Below, piece after piece: positions 49,701 through 61,189 of a stretch of DNA of 64,000 bases. Source of the DNA: Canna indica. Taxonomy: Eukaryota > Streptophyta > Magnoliopsida > Zingiberales > Cannaceae. Location: NCBI GenBank assembly GCA_034359265.1, contig CP136890.1, positions 87,197,501-87,261,500 of the forward strand, written 5' to 3'. Under the pieces are notes generated by a model. The model worked only from the letters and a program-made list of their open reading frames with translations, was not told the DNA's origin and ran no database searches. The stretch's first letter is position 1. Every line of letters begins with the position of its first letter. Made by a program: the position numbers and the translations under genes.

Positions 49701-49995
49701 CTCATATGCCATGGCTATTATTGGTTATTGTAGTCTTGACTCTTATCAGTATTGTGAGCGTTATTTCGCTGTTGAGACTTATAAAAAAATATATGAGGAT
49801 AAAATTCATCCAATAAGAAACAAGCAAGAACCTTTTGATACACAAGTGAAATCACCCCAATCTTTAGCACAACCTGGTAGAAAAAGAAAAAATAGAAGAG
49901 AATCAAGATATAGGGGCAAACTTCATAGGAAGTGCTCAAGATGCAAGCAAGTAGGGCACAACAAGCATTCATGTAGAGCTCCCCCACTCAACTGA
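46744..49995 (+). pseudogene. MuDR-type transposase (mudrA-like), degenerate
   Basis: Exon 1 (46744-46796, MADAYNFVVQD) joins exon 2 at 46881. Acidic N-terminal sequence follows, with a TAA near 46950 and a frame shift near 47230. After an intron of about 840 bp full of repeats, a MuDR N-terminal domain starts at 48353 (VFFDRDSFKRALTNYC to NCCWTLSATGRG) with a TAA at 48517-48519. The MULE core is open from 48520 to 49611 (CIDATHLGGEY, GYCMVHLAKNL, TTNSVECLNALFR). The second catalytic position reads SYQDPSVIA where SDR is expected, so an Asp is replaced by Tyr. Two stops near 49609-49623 precede a SWIM finger (CYCRKFPLYGIPCSYAM, His replaced by Tyr) and a zinc knuckle CSRCKQVGHNKHSC. It is dead by several independent criteria. 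Confidence 0.85.
47540..48290. repeat. Tandem palindromic repeats in the mudrA intron
   Basis: About five or six copies of a roughly 145-bp degenerate unit, each with the palindrome CATACTTTTGTGAAAGTATG or a variant (near 47550, 47660, 47808, 47970, 48115, 48252). Similar copies lie downstream of the gene. Confidence 0.8.
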
Positions 49996-50159
49996 CAACA
50001 CACTTCATTTTTTGGATAATTTTTTTGTTAGATAAAATTTTGAGGGTATATATCATATTTTGGATACCATTTGATGTATAGTCATAATTTATTAGATTGC
50101 GTAATGACTATGAGTATAGTCAATATATCTGTAATGAGTAAATTTGAATTATGTTAATG

Positions 50160-50830
50160 AATTGATATCATATTATGTTTTTTCCACACTTTGGTGAAAG
50201 TATGAAACTGGTGAAATTATTAGTTTTTGACTATGTATCACAATTACAATCTATTAATATATTATTGAGTATTTTTTCTAATGACTATAATTTGAATTCT
50301 GTATGAGTTAAACTCAGAAGAAATTATTTCATACTTTTGTAAAAGTATGGAACTAGAATAAATACTAGTTTTTTACTATCATGCCTATTAGTATCTGTGC
50401 ATGTATGATTGTATAGAACTATAAGTATAATCAATATATCTGTAATGAGTAATTTTGAATTATGTTAATGAGTTGATATCATATTATATTTTTTCCACAC
50501 TTTGGTGAAATTATGGAACTGGTGAAAATACTAGTTTTTGACTCTGTATCACAATTACTATATGTTAATATATGATTGGATATCATTTCTAATGACTATA
50601 ATTTGAATTCTGTATGAGTTAAACTCAGAAGAAGTCATTCCATACTTTTGTGAAAGTATGAAACTAGAATAAATACTAGTTTTTGAATGTCATGTCTATT
50701 AGTATCTATTAATGTATGATTGTTTGGAACTATGAGTATAGTTAATATATCTGTAATGAGTAAATATGAAAATATTAGTTTTTCCACACTTTCGTGAAAG
50801 TATGAAATTGGATAAAATACAGACATACAA
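50160..50830. repeat. Tandem palindromic repeats between mudrA and the Ulp1 gene
   Basis: About five copies of the same palindrome family as in the mudrA intron (near 50190, 50328, 50500, 50640, 50785), spaced about 140-170 bp. They lie in the convergent spacer between the two genes. Confidence 0.8.
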
Positions 50831-51099
50831 CTAGTCAAATTAAACCATGTGCAATAATATGCTTACACTGTGATAATCCTCTATCAAATAAGGGATCATA
50901 AATAGTTTGGCGTACAACATTTTCAGTATCGTTATAACTTGACATTTGAATATGTGTCATTGAAAAAAGTAATTACAAGTTCCAGCCGAAACCTTTTCAT
51001 GTTGTGTTGATTCCATTCCATTGGTTTTGATTCGATCAAATATTCAATGTACTTCATCAAAAAGATACACTACAATATTTAAGGCTTTCTATAGCATTT

Positions 51100-53440
51100 A
51101 ACAATAGTGTTTTAACAAAACGCTATCGTTAACCATGGCTAAAATTTCAACGCACGAGATAAGTCCCTCCTTTTTTTCCCGTCGACAACAAAAATCCCCG
51201 CTCACTCGACAAAACCTCAGCCCTCACCCCCTTCTCCTCTAGCGACAAAATCTCAACCCACGTTCCCCTTCTCCTCTAGTGACAAAACCTCACCCCGATT
51301 GCCACCAACGAGAGTCCACGTATGCCTCGTCTCTCTTGCTCGCCGACAATCCTCGTCTCTCCTGCTCGCTGGCGCCTGCTGGGTGGACCTAGAAGGTTTG
51401 ATTCGCTTTCTCGTGCCCTAGTTTCTCTTGACTCCTTGCTTTCGATTTCAATTATGATGTCGTAGTGTGCATTCTATGATTTATTTTTCTTGCCCTCTGT
51501 TTGATTTCGGTTTCCTTCTTTTGAGATGCCGATGATACCGATGCATGAAACCTCGTCGCCTTCTTTTGATTATTTCTGGTAAAATAATCACCATGGTTCC
51601 GATGCTGATTGGTCATCAAGTATTTGTAGGCTTTTTACATTGTCTTTATCTTCTTGAATCTATCATTCCTAACTTGCATGTTGTATACTTGTTTTTTTCT
51701 TCAAGTCTGTATCTTGTACATTTCAAAACTTTTGAAATGAACCATGTGGTCTTTAATTAGGCCTCACTTATCCTAAAAAAGAAGTCCAAGAAGTTGAATG
51801 CTTTCAAAAGCGTCAAAATTTCTATTCGGGCATTTATTTAGCGCCAGTTTTTTAAACTAGACGTGATACTTGTTTTCAATTAAAATTTTGTAGTACTTGA
51901 AGATCTTGTACAAGATTTTCTTTTTATCTGAGGAAAAACCTTTACAAGATCCAAGAAAGGTAACTAGTCAAAGGAACTAGAATCAACCAAACAACTAGAC
52001 TAGGCCACATTTTCATCATGGATGGTGGTGATCGATCATTACCCATAACAAAACACACAAAGGTTCACTTAATTTGAGTCGCAACAGTATGTGTGTTTCT
52101 AGTTCTCTTAGTATCCCAAAAATTGGTGGCCTTGAAACTAGTATGTGCTAGTGTTCGAGAAGTGACCTTGAAACTAGTCAATGGTTACGAAGAAGGCATA
52201 CATTGCTTCGTTCACTACAATGTTCCAGCATTAGTTTTTGCAATTGGTGGCTGAAGTGGTAATAACTTCTTCCATGATTTTTGCAATTAGTTTTTGCAAT
52301 TGGTGGCTTGTTCCTCTCTTTGAGACTGCCTACCATTTGGTAGGGAGGTGCAGTTTCTCATAGCCAACATGAAGACTTGTTGGATTAACAATTACCAACT
52401 GTTCTTCAAAAAACTCATGGTATTAGCTCATTGATTATGACAATGATGATACTGTTTGTTGCTTCAAGCATGTTAACCTTGGTCTAAGATGCAGCAACAT
52501 TGAGGACTTTCAGATGGAGCCTTCAAATTCTCCACATGGGTATACCATGTTAGATTTTCATTGCCTAAAATTAATGATTTAACTCATGAAAGTTATCTTT
52601 GTTATTATCTAGTTGCATGTAATGATTTAACTAAAATTAATAGTTTTAATTATTTTGGTAAGATATATAGTTGCATGTAATATTTTAGTTGTGACTAAGT
52701 TTTTCCAACAACTTCTTCATTTGCACGGGTTTTTAATTTTTTAGTATATCAAGCTCAAGTTATTTCTCTATTTAAATAAATCTTAAAATTTTGCACTTCG
52801 GGTAGCTCAGTAGATTGAAAGTGTGGCTAAGTTTCAGAAGGATTTCATATCAAATATTGATAATTTTCGATTTTGCTTTTTCTACCATTACTTGAATTTC
52901 ATTGATGTATCCACTTTGCTTTTATTGGATAGGTAGGATCATTAATCTATCAATTGTGAAGTGTCCAGGTTTAGATTTGGAAGTAAGGAATATTATAATT
53001 ATTTTATTTTATGTTCTTGTTTCATGTTGGATACTTATATTATACCCTCCATCTAACTCTTGCTTCACTTATTTCAATTTTGTAATTATACCTTCAAAAA
53101 TAGCATTCATTTGTCTAGCAAATCTCATATCAAAGACACATGTGATTTCGTCATGAATGCATATGTTGTTTGGTTATTTAATTATATTCTAGTAATACAT
53201 AACATTTTTAAATTTTCTTATGCAAGTGTGGTTTAACAGTTGTTTGCTTATTGTTTCAATTTGGTTTAACATTGTCTTGATACATAGACATATGTCTTCC
53301 CATCTCACTTGTTATGCTACTAAATCAAAATATCAATTTTTTCTGCCACATAGGTATGAATTATCAACCGAGAAAGAGTATATTTGATATTTTGATTTAA
53401 AATAGAAAAGGGAAAGCGATAAACATTTAAAGACAGAGGA
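51100..53440. other. Left non-coding part of CACTA-3
   Basis: Subterminal region with repeated CTCACCCC/GACAAAACCTCA words near 51170-51300, then AT-rich DNA without a recognisable exon. It probably contains the promoter and first intron of the TNP2-type transcript. Confidence 0.45.
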
Positions 53441-53449
53441 AAATATCTA

Positions 53450-54049
53450 AGATGGACAAAAGCTGGGTTCATCTTAGCAGGTACTTTCATTTAGGTTTGT
53501 CAATTTTATTCTTTTGTAGTTATAGATGTTACCTGAGTTTATTTATTTTGTTTAAATTGGTAGAGCATCAGAGGAATATGTTCAAGAAACAAGAACGTTT
53601 ATTACAATGACTGATACAATTACAGAGAATTCATGAGTAATTTTGTGTCCTTGTAAAAATTGTAAAAACTTGAACCATCATAGTTTAGAAATTGTTCATG
53701 AGCATCTAATCATAAAGGGAATGGATCCTACATATACAAAGTGGTTTCATCGTGGATAACTAATTGATAGTGATAATATATAGAGTTCTCTAACACATAT
53801 AACTTATATAGGGCTGCAAATCTGAGTGATGAAAATTATATGGAGCCTCTTAGTGAAACAAATAATGAGGAGTTTGATAGAAAATTAGAGAATGCTCAAA
53901 CCCCTTTGTATGCTGGTTGTACAAAGTACACAAAATTGTCATCTGCTGTAGCATTATACAAGGTTAAAATTGCAAATGGATGGTCCAACAAAGGCTTTAA
54001 TGCACTTTATGTTGTTTACAGATGGCTACACGAAGATCATTTAGAATGA
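53450..54049 (+). pseudogene. TNP2 N-terminal fragment in CACTA-3
   Basis: The transposase-associated domain is recognisable from about 53451 (MDKSWVHLSR, then SEEYVQ, CPCKNCKN, HLI.KGMDPTYTKWFHRG) with several stops. The next segment at 53840-54020 (LENAQTPLYAGCTKYTKLSS, KIANGWSNKGFN) matches the start of the Transposase_21 region. The catalytic core is absent and the sequence passes straight into the TNPA-like gene at 54022, the result of an internal deletion. Confidence 0.75.
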
Positions 54050-56259
54050 TGTCTAAATATAATGACTTTCCCCAAGCTGCAACAAGGAAAAGAATAACAC
54101 GAAATGATAAAGTTTTGAAGTGTCCAAATGAAGATGACTTGCCACTTGTACTTGAAGATGTTTCTCCGAAATTTGAAATAAATGTTGAAGATGTACAATA
54201 TCCAAATCAAGAAAATGATTTGCCATCTATTGGTCAATCATCAAAAAAGAAGAAAGGAAAGAGAGGTCGAAGAAAAAAGATGACTGCAAATGTACATGTG
54301 GAAGAATATGTGGAAAATGATGACTTGCCAGTCGTAGATGTACATTTGGAAGAACATGTGGAAGAAGATGACTTGCCACCTGTTGATGATTTACATGTGG
54401 AAGATGATGACATGCCACCTGTTGAAGATTTACATGTGGAAGAAGATGACTTGCCACCTGGTGATGATTTACACTTGGAAGAACATGTAGAAGATGATGA
54501 TATGCCACCTATTAAAGATTTACATGTGGAAAATGATGACTTGCCACCTGTTGATGATTTACATGTGGAACATCATGTGGAAGATGATGACATGTCACCT
54601 ATTGAAGATTTACAAGAACAGGAAAAAGCAACTCCGAAAGTTGTTGGTCAATCATCAAACAAGAAGAAAGGAAAGAGAGGTCCAATAATGTGCAAATCAA
54701 GTTTGCTCCATCCTTACGAGAGAATTACAGTCCAATAATGAGATGGGACAACCCATTAGTGTTAGATCTATAAGTTTATCTTTATTTTTGGGTCCATTGG
54801 TGAGAGAAATTGTACCTTTCACATATGAAAATTGGAGAAAAGTTCCTCATGGTATGAAAGATGTGCTATGAGCTGCTGTTAAGGTAATATTTTTTACCTG
54901 GTTTTTATTGTTTGCTATAAAAAAATATAATTGTATGATAGTAAGGAAATTGGTGAACTATGGAGGGCATCCAAATCAAGATTAGTGAAGAAAGTTAGAG
55001 AGACAAAAAGTGTGAAAGAACAGATGGAGTTGAAGTCTAAAAATATCAAGTCACCTCTTGATTGGAAACAATTTATCAAACTCAAATCAAGTGAAAGGTT
55101 TAAGGTAAAAGTATGCTTTTTAACAATTTAGTTTCTACTATAGCTGATTTACTTAACAGTATGCAATTTTACTATAGCTAATTTACTTGACAATATGCAA
55201 TCAGAGTTTGCACAATCTAACAATATGCATGAATTAGATTATTACTTTTTCTTTTTAATAGTTCTATGGATTAGAGTTTGCATACTTGACGGTATGCAAT
55301 TTTACTATAGTTGATTTACTTGACAGTATGCAATTTTACTTGATAGTTTGCAATCAGAGTTTGCAATTAGACAACATGCATAAATTAGATTTCTTGCTTT
55401 TTTATTATTGTTTGGCTTATGTTTATTATTGTTTTTTGAACAAATAATGTCAGTTCCTAAGAAAAGCATTGTAATAAAAAAGAGAGTATGAATTCAATTG
55501 AAGAAGATGAATCAGTGGGTATTACAACAAACATAAAAAGTGATGCTTTGTCTAAAGTACTTGGTTCTGAAAAATCTGGAAGAGTGAGAGCACTTGGAAA
55601 AAGAGTTACTCTTACTAAGCTACAAATTTTAACGCAAAATGAAGACCATTCAAATCAACTCCAAAAAAATGTAAAGGATTTAGAAGAGAAAGTGATGCAG
55701 CTACATCATTTGGTTGACACTTTAATGAGAAACCAGGTAATAACATAATAAAAAAACCCTTGTATTTTCTAATGCATTATTAGTTTAACGATATTTTGAA
55801 TTCTTAGGGACAAAATCAACAAAGTCAAGATAGTTTAAATCAACCTATGTTTTCCCCTGTGGTAAATATCTATTTACTTTATCTTTTCAAGATGAATGTT
55901 GTATGTATATCTTTAATTATGTTATCGGGTATATGAATATTTTCTAATGCATTTTTTTCTATTTTTTTTTGTCTTTTGGAGAGTGTCAATACTAGGATAT
56001 CTAGCAGTACGTGCAAATTATTAGATTGGCTTGGTTCAGGAGAAGTAGTGGCTGAAGGTCGTTGGTCTTTAAATGATCAAAAAGTCTTGGTTCATCATGT
56101 TCCTTTAGGATCAAATGCTGTGAGAGTTTGGGTGGATGTAGTAAGAAAGCCTAAAATGTTTTTATGGAGACCTACATCCGGTATGAGCTGCCTTGAAGAT
56201 GCTATAGGATCAACCGTTGCATGGCCTTCAGACAAAGTTATTATGATTGCATCACAATG
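54022..56259 (+). pseudogene. TNPA-like gene of CACTA-3 with acidic repeats
   Basis: It starts MATRRSFRMMSKYND after a TTTACAG acceptor. A Lys-rich segment is followed by seven or more acidic repeats of the type DDLPPVDDLHVE (54300-54620). After a frame shift near 54730, a Transposase_24-like stretch follows (GPLVREIVPFTYENWRKVP) with a TGA where Trp is expected (about 54870), then SKSRLVKKVRE and DWKQFIKLKSSERF (54950-55105), SGRVRALGKRVTLTKL with a coiled coil (55488-55740), and a DUF8039-like C-terminal block (55976-56259: LLDWLGSGEVVAEGRW, VPLGSNAVRVWVDV, FLWRPTSGMSCLEDAIGSTV). At least two disabling changes are present. Confidence 0.7.
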
Positions 56260-57639
56260 GTATGTTTTTATGATTGCATGCTTTCTTCTTAGAATTTCCA
56301 TTATTTTCAATCATTTATATGCATTGATGTGTACAATATGTTAGAAAATCAATGAGTGGTGGAGTTCTAAATTTGATAGGTTTCCCTTTGTTTTTGAATT
56401 TATTATCCATTTGATTTTTTCTAGGGCTAGCATTAAATCTAACCAAAGAACTAGAATTTTTTTTTGTTGCTGGGTTGGCATCATAAAAAACTATGACACT
56501 TAATATATGGAGTTTCTCTTAATCAAGTCAGTACACATAAATTTTTGTTTTATTGAAATGTGTGAACTTTTTCCTTGTTTGAATGAAAAAGTTGGCATTT
56601 AGATCATGAGTTGAGAAACTGATAACCAGTGTTCTAGAGAAAGAACTAATTCTTCAATTAGTTATTTTTCTTATCTTGGTTTGGGCTTGATTTTATTCCA
56701 CATATATTTATTTTGATATGTTCTTCTCTTTATTGTTATCTTACCATCTTAATTAAGATTATGTGCCCATTGTCTAATATCTATAATGACCTAACCAAGC
56801 ATGCATCCAAGTTCAAGATAGTTGTATAAATTTACTTGCAGTCATTATTTCCTAAATATGTGAAACAATGACACTAATAAAATACTTTTTTATCTTATGC
56901 AGTTCTGGAATTAGAACTTAAAGGGTGAGAGCAATTGGAGCACATTTGTTGAAAGATTTCGTAAAAAGCAAACTACTTTTTTTTAAAAGAAAATTCAATC
57001 TACTTTTGTTGACTACAACAAACTAGCTACTGTGTACACTTAATATTCAATCTATTTTTTTTAAAAAAAAATCAATCTACTTTTGTTGATATTGACTAAG
57101 TTCGGATAATATTATGTTTTAGTAGTTTGGATTTATGTAATGTACTCTTTATTTAATATAAAAATATTTTTTATATATTGATCTATGAAATGTTCTTGAT
57201 TTTAGTATATTAATATGACAGATTTAGTAGTTTGTATGACAGCTTTAAATTGCTCTCTTTAGTGACAGTTCATGGTTTGAATATATGATAACTAAATAAT
57301 ACTGCTATTGTAAAAATAAGTAATAGCAACTCAAGAATGCTATAACAATAGTATATAATAACGGTTTGCAAATATTATATAAATATATATGATAACAAAT
57401 TAATTATGCTATTGTACAGAGAAGTAATAACAGGTAATGAATGCGATAAAAAACTAATCATAACAGATAAAAAATGTTATAAAATAATATTTATATAGCA
57501 TTCGTTATTACATTTGTGAAACGTTATTATATCCTCCCTACATAAGATAGCGTGCGATTTGATAGCGTTTCGTATAATATTATACACTACTTATAATAGC
57601 ATTTATGACATGCTATTAATGATTATTATTGTTATAGTG
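56260..57639. other. Right non-coding part of CACTA-3
   Basis: AT-rich 3' region and subterminal repeats. Words such as AATAGCAA, GCTATTGTA and AATAACAG recur in both orientations from about 57290 to 57639. Confidence 0.55.
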
Positions 57640-58099
57640 ATACCACAGTCAACACTGAAATCTTGTTGATGACATTCATAAATTTCTTTCCTCCAATCTT
57701 CTGATTTGACGTGGGTGCTAAGGTTGTGGCATATTGCATCCAGATGCTCATATGGCATTGTTTGAAGCATTAAAACCTACATGTCACGTATGTATTGGTT
57801 AGAAGCAGTTATTATAGAAGTTTAATGTTGAACTATAACATATACAAAACACTCACATTGTTCTCGAAATCTTACGACGAGTCATGGTAGGACGACATTG
57901 AATTTAGATGCAAGAATAACTTTTGCTCAACGTCCACCACAAGAAGATGTCAATACCCTCCGGTATCTTTTGCTTTATTGGAATGACGGAGGTGACTACT
58001 ATTAATGAGCATAAAAATATATTTAGGATTACAAGACACGACCGATGACCTTTGAATTCCATTCAATGTGGTAGCTTCATGACTTCTATAATATCTCTG

Positions 58100-58290
58100 G
58101 AAAAAGAAACAACTTTGTTTACTCTGGAAGTGCAAAATTAAGGAATCCAAACTTTATCAAAACTCTAGAATTTCATAAAATAAATCATTAACCAAATTCC
58201 ATACTTTGAGAAAACTGTAAAATGTCATAAATACACAAAAGAAGCCAACTTTCATACTCTGGAAGTGCAAAATTAATGAATCCATACTTT
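58100..58290. repeat. 135-bp minisatellite, left of the hAT insertion
   Basis: A little over one unit of the 135-bp repeat that continues at 61190. The hAT element entered inside a unit. The repeat lies in an intron of the Ulp1-type gene, just upstream of the exon at 57857-58096. Confidence 0.85.
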
Positions 58291-59004
58291 ATCAAAACTA
58301 GGGGTGAGCATGGACCGGTTAACCGGTCCATTAGCACAAAAAAAAAAACCGGTCCATTAACTTGGGTTTTTCAAAAATATTAACCGTAAACCGGTCCATT
58401 AACTTCGGTTAACCGTCATTTCGATTTTGGTTTTTTGGTTCGATATATTAGCCAATAATTACCGATTAACCAATAAATTAATTAGATTTTTTACCACAAT
58501 TTAATTAGATGCAAATATAACTACAACAGGTAAGTAAGCACCTAACTTTTGACTTAGAAAAGCACAAAATCAATTTGCTCTCTTACATTCATGATATTTG
58601 AAAATTCTCCTTACAAATTTTATAATAGAAAACAATTAAATCTCAATTTTATAATAGAAAACAACTTAATATCATTAAATAAAGAAAAGAATGTACATAA
58701 AAGATTAAAAGAGAGGAAAAAAAACATAGCATAAACATAAAGCTTGTATCAACTAAAAAAATAAAAACAAATTTTTTATTGCTCCTTCTCTCATTCCCTG
58801 GTATACACTTCTAGAGAATGAATTTGTAAGCCTAATATTGCTCAATAACCCTAAAATACTGAGAGAAGGCCTAATATTGCACAATAAGCCTAAACAAATT
58901 TTTTATAAGCCTAATATTGCTCAATAAGCCTAAACATATTGGTATCAACCAAAATGCATGTTCACTATTGGTAATAATGCATAAAATTTTTGTGAAAATT
59001 ATAC

Positions 59005-60524
59005 CACTACAACAAAATCGTTATATATCGACTTCGTAATTTTGACGTCTACTAAAGACGTCGAAATGTAAAATTATTAAAAAAATTTAATACAATAAAT
59101 TTCGACGTCTTTAGTAGACGTCGAAATTTTTTCCACATCTGACAAATATTTCGACGCCTGACAATAGGTGTCGAAATATTTCGACGCTTCACAACAGTTG
59201 ACAACAGGGGTCGAAATATTTCGACGCCTGAAAGCAGCTGACAGGCGTTGAAATATTCGTTTCGACGTCTGAGAAGACGTCAAAATATTTAACGTTTCGA
59301 CGTCGGTTCAGCCGTCAAAAAATAATTAATAAAAAATATTTTTAACATATTTCGACGCCTAGAGACGTCGAAATTTCGACGTCGGCGTCTCAACAGACGC
59401 CAAAAAAAATTTGGCGCCTGCTGGAGTCGTGGGTAAGCGGGCGAGCGCGCGTGGCACGCGTGCTCGCCCAGCCGGAGGCGGGAGATTTCCCGCCTCCTTC
59501 TTTTTTTAGAATAAATATTTTTTTTTAATATTTAATTATATATTTTTTTCATTTCTTTCACTTCTACTTCTACTTCTTCTTCTTCACGCATCAGCCGTCC
59601 CGATCGCGATCCCCCGCCTGGCCCCCTCCCCCGCCGCCGCCCGAGCCCACGCCGGAGTCGCCCGCCTCCGATCTGCAGGCCCCCGAAGCCGCCGCCTCGT
59701 CTCCCGTTGTTGGCCCCTCGTCGTCCTCCAAAGAAGACGCCATGCTCCTCTGCGCCAACGACTCCCGCCTCCCGCCTCCTCCTCCGCACGCCATCCGGCA
59801 CGTACCCCGTCGCCACCGTCGACTACGCCGCCCCCCACCTCGTCGTCACTAACCCGTCCATGTGGAGCTACCGCTCCTCCGACGTCGACGGCGCCGTGCC
59901 TCCGCGCCGCCCGGCTAACCCCTTCAGCCTCGACAGTAGCACCCGCTTCTCCCTCTCTTCAACTGCAGCAAGGACGCCGTCATCGTCGAGCCCAAGCCCG
60001 CCTTCTGCGATCGCTTCCTGGACCGTTGCGACTCCGCCTGCGACAGCGTCGGCTACCTGTGCCGCAACTTGCCGGATTGCCCCGACGTGATGGTGGACCG
60101 GAGGATGAGCTGCTGCTCGTACTGCCCGAAGGCGTCAGAGTCGCTGCGGCTCATGCTGTAGCACTGCGAGACGCCCGCGGGCGTGTACTGGAGGACGGTG
60201 GAGCGGCTCCATTTTGAGCGGCTCCATTTTTTTTAAAATATTTTATTTACATATCGACGTCTTAACGGACGTAAATATGCAAATTTTTTAATTCTTTTAA
60301 ATGTTTCGACGTCTTGATATCGACGCCTTCTGACGTCTATAAGTCGGCGTCAATACGTCGAACATTTCGACGTCCAAATAGACGTCGAAATATTATATAG
60401 AGCGCTTGTTATATTCCACTCGATTTCGTCGTCCAAGCCGACGTCAATATATTATTTTTGACGGTTGCCGACGTCGAAACACCTTTATATTTTGACGTCA
60501 AAATATACGAGGTTTGTTGTAGTG
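59005..60524 (+). mobile_element. CACTA-4, short element with a captured host gene fragment
   Basis: It begins CACTACAACAAAATCG and ends in the inverse of CACTACAACAAACCTCG. It is flanked by TAC duplications (59002-59004 and 60525-60527) and is 1,520 bp long. Both subterminal regions are filled with TTTCGACGTC in both orientations. The middle, about 650 bp, is strongly GC-rich and contains a fragment of a host receptor-like gene. There is no transposase. It depends on an autonomous CACTA elsewhere. Confidence 0.9.
59770..60235 (+). pseudogene. Captured GUB_WAK-type extracellular domain fragment
   Basis: The fragment reads LLLRTPSGTYPVATVDYAAP, then HLVVTNPSMWS, PFSLDSSTRFSL and, after a small frame change near 59960, NCSKDAVIVEPKP, CDRFLDRCDSACDSVGYLCR, SCCSYCPKASESLRLML and a TAG where Arg is likely, then VYWRTV. 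This Cys-rich pattern matches the galacturonan-binding (GUB_WAK) extracellular domain of wall-associated-kinase-like and LRK10-like proteins. No transmembrane or kinase part is present. GC content and codon use differ sharply from the flanking CACTA and hAT sequence, consistent with transduplication of a host exon. GC-rich sequence from 59583 to 59770 probably belongs to the same capture. Confidence 0.72.
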
Positions 60525-61189
60525 TACCCAATGTACCCAAGCAATATACCCAATGTTCACTATTTCTCAAGCAATATACAAGATTACAATATCTTTGTGA
60601 AAACTCTGTGATACATACCCAATCGTGAAGGTCGATCCGTGTAGTGGATCCCGAGTGAAGGCCAACAGAGAGATGGATGCGAGTGAAGGCCAGCGGAGAG
60701 ATCTGGGCAGTGGATGCGAGTGAAGGTTGGTGGAGAGATCTCGAGTGAAGGCTGGCGGAGAGATGGATGCGAGTGAAGGCCGACGAGCGGGGCAGAGGCG
60801 GAGACGCGGAGAGCGGAGAGCACCGAGAGGGCGAGAGAGAAGAGAAGTATCACCGTATCGAGGGCTCGGGGCGACAGGGCAAGTGGGGCAAACAGGTATA
60901 AAAGTAAAAGTTAGGGTTTCTAAGTTTATAAGTATTAAATTATTAACTTATTATTTATTTTTCATTAAAAAGTATTATATATAATATATACAATATATAT
61001 AAATATAAAATATATGTCCATCGTCGGTTAATCGAAACCGGTGGACTTTTTAAACCTCGACCCGAACCCGAACCCGAAAACCGAAATTTTTAAAAATACA
61101 TCCTGAAACCACACAAACCCGTTCGGTTTCGAACCGATTTTGCGGTTAATTGAAAAACTAGTTTTTTTTTGCTCATCCCTAATCAAAAC

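Larger units (their letters stand above)
51068..57639 (+). mobile_element. CACTA-3, deleted derivative of a different CACTA family
   Basis: It begins CACTACAATATTTAAGGC and ends in the inverse of CACTATAACAATAATAATC. It is flanked by ATA at 51065-51067 and 57640-57642 and is 6,572 bp long. Subterminal words TAGCATTT and GCTATT recur near both ends. It carries a 5' TNP2 fragment fused to a TNPA-like gene. It is unrelated in sequence to CACTA-1/2 apart from the first bases of the ends. Confidence 0.85.
58299..61181. mobile_element. hAT element, 2.9 kb, hosting CACTA-4
   Basis: It begins TAGGGGTGAGCATGG and ends in the inverse of TAGGGATGAGCA. It is flanked by a perfect 8-bp duplication ATCAAAAC (58291-58298 and 61182-61189). 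Subterminal AACCGGTCC/CGGTTAACCG and GAACCCGAACCCG words are typical of hAT ends. Without the CACTA-4 insert it is about 1.36 kb. It has no transposase and is non-autonomous. A degenerate 27-30-bp GATGCGAGTGAAGG repeat lies at about 60645-60790. Confidence 0.9.

Noticed and set aside
52798..52835. tRNA-like start (GGGTAGCTCAGTAG)
   Set aside because: Only the D-arm-like words are present; no anticodon arm, T-loop GTTCGA or closing acceptor stem follows.
59532..59838. Minus-strand Gly/Arg-rich frames in CACTA-4
   Set aside because: Compositional shadows of the captured GC-rich fragment; the plus strand carries the recognisable GUB_WAK pattern.
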